DNA from: Prevotellaceae bacterium UBA2738
GTDB taxonomy: Bacteria; Bacteroidota; Bacteroidia; Bacteroidales; Bacteroidaceae
Length of the DNA stretch: 8,085 nt
Direction: 5' to 3'
NCBI GenBank assembly: GCA_002353585.1
Contig: DEJW01000001.1
Coordinates: 15,042 to 23,126, forward strand
Positions 5,108 to 8,085 of this stretch are shown here, one piece after another. Position numbers and translations under genes: made by a program. Position 1 is the first letter of the stretch. Every line of letters begins with the position of its first letter. Below the pieces are notes generated by a model that was given only the letters and a program-made list of their open reading frames with translations, did no database searches and had not been told where the DNA came from.

Positions 5108-8085
5108 ATGAATAAACGTAGCTTCTCGCAGTATCTTTCAGACTGCTCATTTCAGGAACTCTTTATACGTGAAATGGGATGGAACAATCCTCATGGGCAA
5201 TTGGATTTCGACCTGACCATTGATGAAAGTATCTACACCTTCACCCAGATAGCCGAACTTAGAGGTTTTCAGGTGCTGACATGCAAGGTGGATGAAATAC
5301 CTTCATCGTCTATGTGTAAGAAGATAGACAGTCGCCTCAGGCGAATGGCTAATGACTACATCTGCATCTATTATATACCTGATACTGAGCACCATCAGTG
5401 GGTAGTGCCTGTAAAGAAGGTGGAGAAGCGTGACCTCGTGACAGTAGAATACAATAATGTCAGCCAGGCAGAGTTTCTGTATGACAAGGTGGAGAGGATA
5501 TGCTTTGAACTTGGCGAGCAGCCTACCATCATGGACGTGAAGGAGCGCATTCAGGAGGGTTTCATCATCAATTCTGAGAAACTTACCAAGGACTTCTATA
5601 ATGGTTTCAAGAAAGAGCATACCAACTTTGCCAAATTCATTACAGGACTGGATGACGAGATAGCAGTAAAGCAAAACCGTAATAAGCAGTGGTACACCTC
5701 AGTGATGCTTAACCGACTGATGTTCTGCTACTTCATACAGAAGAAAGGTTTTCTAGACCAGAATCATGATTACCTGAGCGAGAAACTGAAGATGGTTCAG
5801 CAAGAAAAGGGTAGTGACAGATTCTATAGTTCATTCTATCGTGGTTTCCTCATCAGTTTGTTTCATGACGGACTGAACTCTCCACGCCATAATCCTGATT
5901 TCGAGCAGAAGTATGGTCGCATACCTTACCTTAATGGAGGTATGTTCAGCACTCACGAACTGGAAGAGAAATATCCCAAACTTGACATAGCCGATGAGGC
6001 ATTTGAAAGCCTGTTCTCATTCTTCGACAAATGGAACTGGCACCTCGACGACCGTCTAACAGCAAGTGGCAAGGACATAAACCCTGATGTGCTTGGTTAC
6101 ATCTTCGAGCAATACATCAATGACAGGGCTCAGATGGGTGCATACTATACTAAGGAGGACATTACTGAGTATATAGGCAGAAACACCATAGTGCCATTCC
6201 TGTTCGATGCCACAAAGAAGACTACAGAGAAAGCCTTTAAGCCTGAGGGCGAGGTGTGGCAGTACTTACGCAATAGTGGTGACACTTACATATATGATGC
6301 AGTAAAGAAAGGTAAGGATGAAGAAATACCTGACTACATTATGGAAGGTGTTGACACAACAAAACCAAACCTGCTTGAACGCAGAAGCCGTTGGAATGAG
6401 CGCACACCTGAGAATGTTGGTTTGCCTACAGAAATATGGCGAGAGACCATAGAGCGACTGCAACGCTACGACTCAATAAAGAGCAAGATAGAGAATGGCG
6501 AGATACATGAAATAAATGATTTCATAACCTACAATCTCGACATCAGGCAGTTTGCCCAGGACCTGCTGAGCCAGACTGATGACCATCTGCTTGTGAAGCA
6601 TTTCTATGCTGAGTTGCGCAAGGTGTCAATTCTCGACCCTACATGTGGTTCTGGTGCATTCCTCTTTGCTGCTCTCAACATCCTTGAACCTCTATATGAG
6701 GTGTGCATAGATAGGATGCAACAATGGAATGAGGGCAACCCTCTGCTCTTTAAGGAAGAGTTAGATGAACTTCGTGGAAAGTATAAGTCAAACATTCGCT
6801 ACTTCATATATAAGAACATCATCCTGCGCAATCTCTATGGTGTTGACATAATGGTAGAGGCTACAGAGATAGCCAAACTGCGACTGTTCCTGAAGATGAT
6901 GGCTGTGGTGGATGTTGACCCTCGTGACCCTAATTTAGGACTTGACCCCCTGCCTGATATTGATTTCAACATTCGTTGTGGCAACACCCTTGTAGGATAT
7001 GCCACAAAGAAGGAGATGGAGGAAGGAGTAAAGTATATGGATATGTTTGCCCGTCAGGAATTTGAAGAGCAGGTATATTCAGAGATGGATGTTGTGGCTA
7101 AAGCCTATGAAGTATTCAAGAAAGTGCAGTTAGAACAACATGCTGACCTCACTACCTATAAAGACGCAAAGAAAACCCTCAAACAGCGTCTTTCAAAACT
7201 CAATGAACTGCTCAATAAGACTCTCCATAAATCTACAGCTCCATCTATGGATTACAACAAGTGGAAGGCTTCTCACCAGCCTTTCCATTGGTTTGCTGAA
7301 TACTACGACATCATCAATGGCAATGGAGGCTTCGATGTGATTATTGGTAATCCGCCGTATGTTGTATATACGAAAAAAGACAAAGTGACAAAAAAATCTG
7401 TGGCAGATACATATAAATTAGAGAATTATAAAACCTTGGATTGTAATAATTTGTATGCTTTTGTATCAGAAAGATCCCTTAATATATTGTCTGATTACAA
7501 GCGGATAGGAATGATAGTTCCTCTTTCGTTAACTGCTGCAAAAAATATGTTTTCATTAAGAAACCTTTTAACAGACAATAAATATCTTTGTGTTAGTAGT
7601 TATGAAATAAGACCAGGCAAATTATTTGATGGTGCAAAAGGGGCAGAGCAAAGATTAAATATTTTTATTGCTTCACAATCTAATAATAGTAAAATATATA
7701 CAACAAAGGTCTTGAGATGGGCATCAGAGCATCGTAAATTATTGTTCTATAATTTACAGTATAATTCTACTGTACAATCTGAAAGAATATTTAGGTTCTC
7801 ATCAAATATAGAATTGGGAGTATACAATAAGTATATCTCAAATACACCAATCAACAAATATCTTGCTCCATTTAATAAAGGTCCTTTAATACATTATCGT
7901 TCAGCTGGACTACGCTATTGGATTATATTTCTTCGAAATGGATTCAATACAGAATCAGCAAGTAACAAATGTAAACATATTTGTAACTCTCAGATTGCGG
8001 ATTATCTAATGGCTGCATTAAATTCTAATTTGTTTTGGTGGTATTATTCTATTAACTACGATATGTCTTATACTGAAATAGGTTG
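5108..8085 (+). CDS. Eco57I-like N6-adenine DNA methyltransferase, 3' end outside the window
   Basis: The frame is open from the ATG at 5108 to the window edge (992 codons, no stop), so the C-terminus is missing; related proteins usually exceed 1100 residues. The N-terminal ~110 residues (FQELFIREMGW at 15-25; ELRGFQVLTC at 50-59) match the start of large methylases that accompany SNF2-type helicases. Next come the helical LGYIFE (329-334) and GAYYT (344-348) signature of N6-adenine methylases, the SAM-binding motif DPTCGSGAF (510-518), a GVDI-type acidic strand (about 578), and the catalytic NPPY (748-751), which flips and methylates adenine. Motifs NLYAF and GMIVPLSL follow. The final visible ~240 residues should hold the target-recognition region. 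The gene starts 24 bases after the helicase stop, so the two are very likely co-transcribed and co-functional. Composition changes sharply just after NPPY (about position 7361), from about 46% to about 26% G+C, as if this region came from another source. Reaction is established for the family; the recognition sequence is unknown. Confidence 0.9.
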   Translation, partial: MNKRSFSQYLSDCSFQELFIREMGWNNPHGQLDFDLTIDESIYTFTQIAELRGFQVLTCKVDEIPSSSMCKKIDSRLRRMANDYICIYYIPDTEHHQWVVPVKKVEKRDLVTVEYNNVSQAEFLYDKVERICFELGEQPTIMDVKERIQEGFIINSEKLTKDFYNGFKKEHTNFAKFITGLDDEIAVKQNRNKQWYTSVMLNRLMFCYFIQKKGFLDQNHDYLSEKLKMVQQEKGSDRFYSSFYRGFLISLFHDGLNSPRHNPDFEQKYGRIPYLNGGMFSTHELEEKYPKLDIADEAFESLFSFFDKWNWHLDDRLTASGKDINPDVLGYIFEQYINDRAQMGAYYTKEDITEYIGRNTIVPFLFDATKKTTEKAFKPEGEVWQYLRNSGDTYIYDAVKKGKDEEIPDYIMEGVDTTKPNLLERRSRWNERTPENVGLPTEIWRETIERLQRYDSIKSKIENGEIHEINDFITYNLDIRQFAQDLLSQTDDHLLVKHFYAELRKVSILDPTCGSGAFLFAALNILEPLYEVCIDRMQQWNEGNPLLFKEELDELRGKYKSNIRYFIYKNIILRNLYGVDIMVEATEIAKLRLFLKMMAVVDVDPRDPNLGLDPLPDIDFNIRCGNTLVGYATKKEMEEGVKYMDMFARQEFEEQVYSEMDVVAKAYEVFKKVQLEQHADLTTYKDAKKTLKQRLSKLNELLNKTLHKSTAPSMDYNKWKASHQPFHWFAEYYDIINGNGGFDVIIGNPPYVVYTKKDKVTKKSVADTYKLENYKTLDCNNLYAFVSERSLNILSDYKRIGMIVPLSLTAAKNMFSLRNLLTDNKYLCVSSYEIRPGKLFDGAKGAEQRLNIFIASQSNNSKIYTTKVLRWASEHRKLLFYNLQYNSTVQSERIFRFSSNIELGVYNKYISNTPINKYLAPFNKGPLIHYRSAGLRYWIIFLRNGFNTESASNKCKHICNSQIADYLMAALNSNLFWWYYSINYDMSYTEIG

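Noticed and set aside
5303..5674. 123-codon minus-strand open frame within the methylase gene
   Set aside because: It lies opposite the continuous methylase frame, and no promoter or domain supports it.
7390..7396. Run of seven A in the methylase as a possible phase-variation switch
   Set aside because: Seven is short for hypermutable tracts, the frame is intact, and such runs are expected in this A/T-rich segment.
1..8085. CRISPR array, tRNA or rRNA gene, insertion sequence or integrase
   Set aside because: I saw no repeat-spacer pattern, no tRNA T-arm or cloverleaf signature, no rRNA sequence and no transposase or integrase motifs on either strand.

Overview
The window looks like chromosomal DNA of a Bacteroidales bacterium, most likely Prevotella/Segatella or a close relative. 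Three promoters match the Bacteroidetes primary-sigma pattern (TTTG, then 19-20 bases, then TAnnTTTG). The genes lack clear Shine-Dalgarno sequences, and the intergenic DNA is A/T-rich and full of short palindromes. Genus level is inference.

Layout: positions 1-269 are intergenic, with a 9-bp tandem repeat, a cluster of G/C-rich hairpins and a promoter. Positions 270-575 encode a small Dabb-type alpha/beta-barrel protein. Positions 651-887 encode an antitoxin of a Txe/YoeB-type module. Its partner toxin (887-976) survives only as the first ~25 and last 4 codons, which points to an internal deletion. Positions 977-1349 hold no gene but are dense in hairpins and repeats that resemble REP-like dispersed elements. 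Positions 1350-1650 form a compact non-coding RNA gene: a strong promoter, a folded ~70-nt 5' domain, a long rod and an intrinsic terminator. I could not assign it to a named family.

Positions 1709 to the end hold a two-gene defence-type operon: a 1124-residue fusion of a phospholipase-D-like (HKD) domain with an SNF2-type helicase, then, after 24 bases, a large Eco57I-like N6-adenine DNA methyltransferase that runs off the window (992 codons visible). Methylation of self DNA plus an ATP-driven PLD-nuclease/helicase suggests a restriction-modification-like anti-phage system, related in parts to DISARM class 1 (DrmC PLD, DrmD SNF2, DrmMI methylase) and to type ISP enzymes. The exact class cannot be settled without the downstream genes.

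The best leads are the structured RNA directly upstream of this operon, which has no convincing promoter of its own; the abrupt A/T shift inside the methylase just after its NPPY motif, which suggests a swapped target-recognition region; the internally deleted toxin beside an intact antitoxin; and a pair of hairpins whose sequence differences compensate across the stems.
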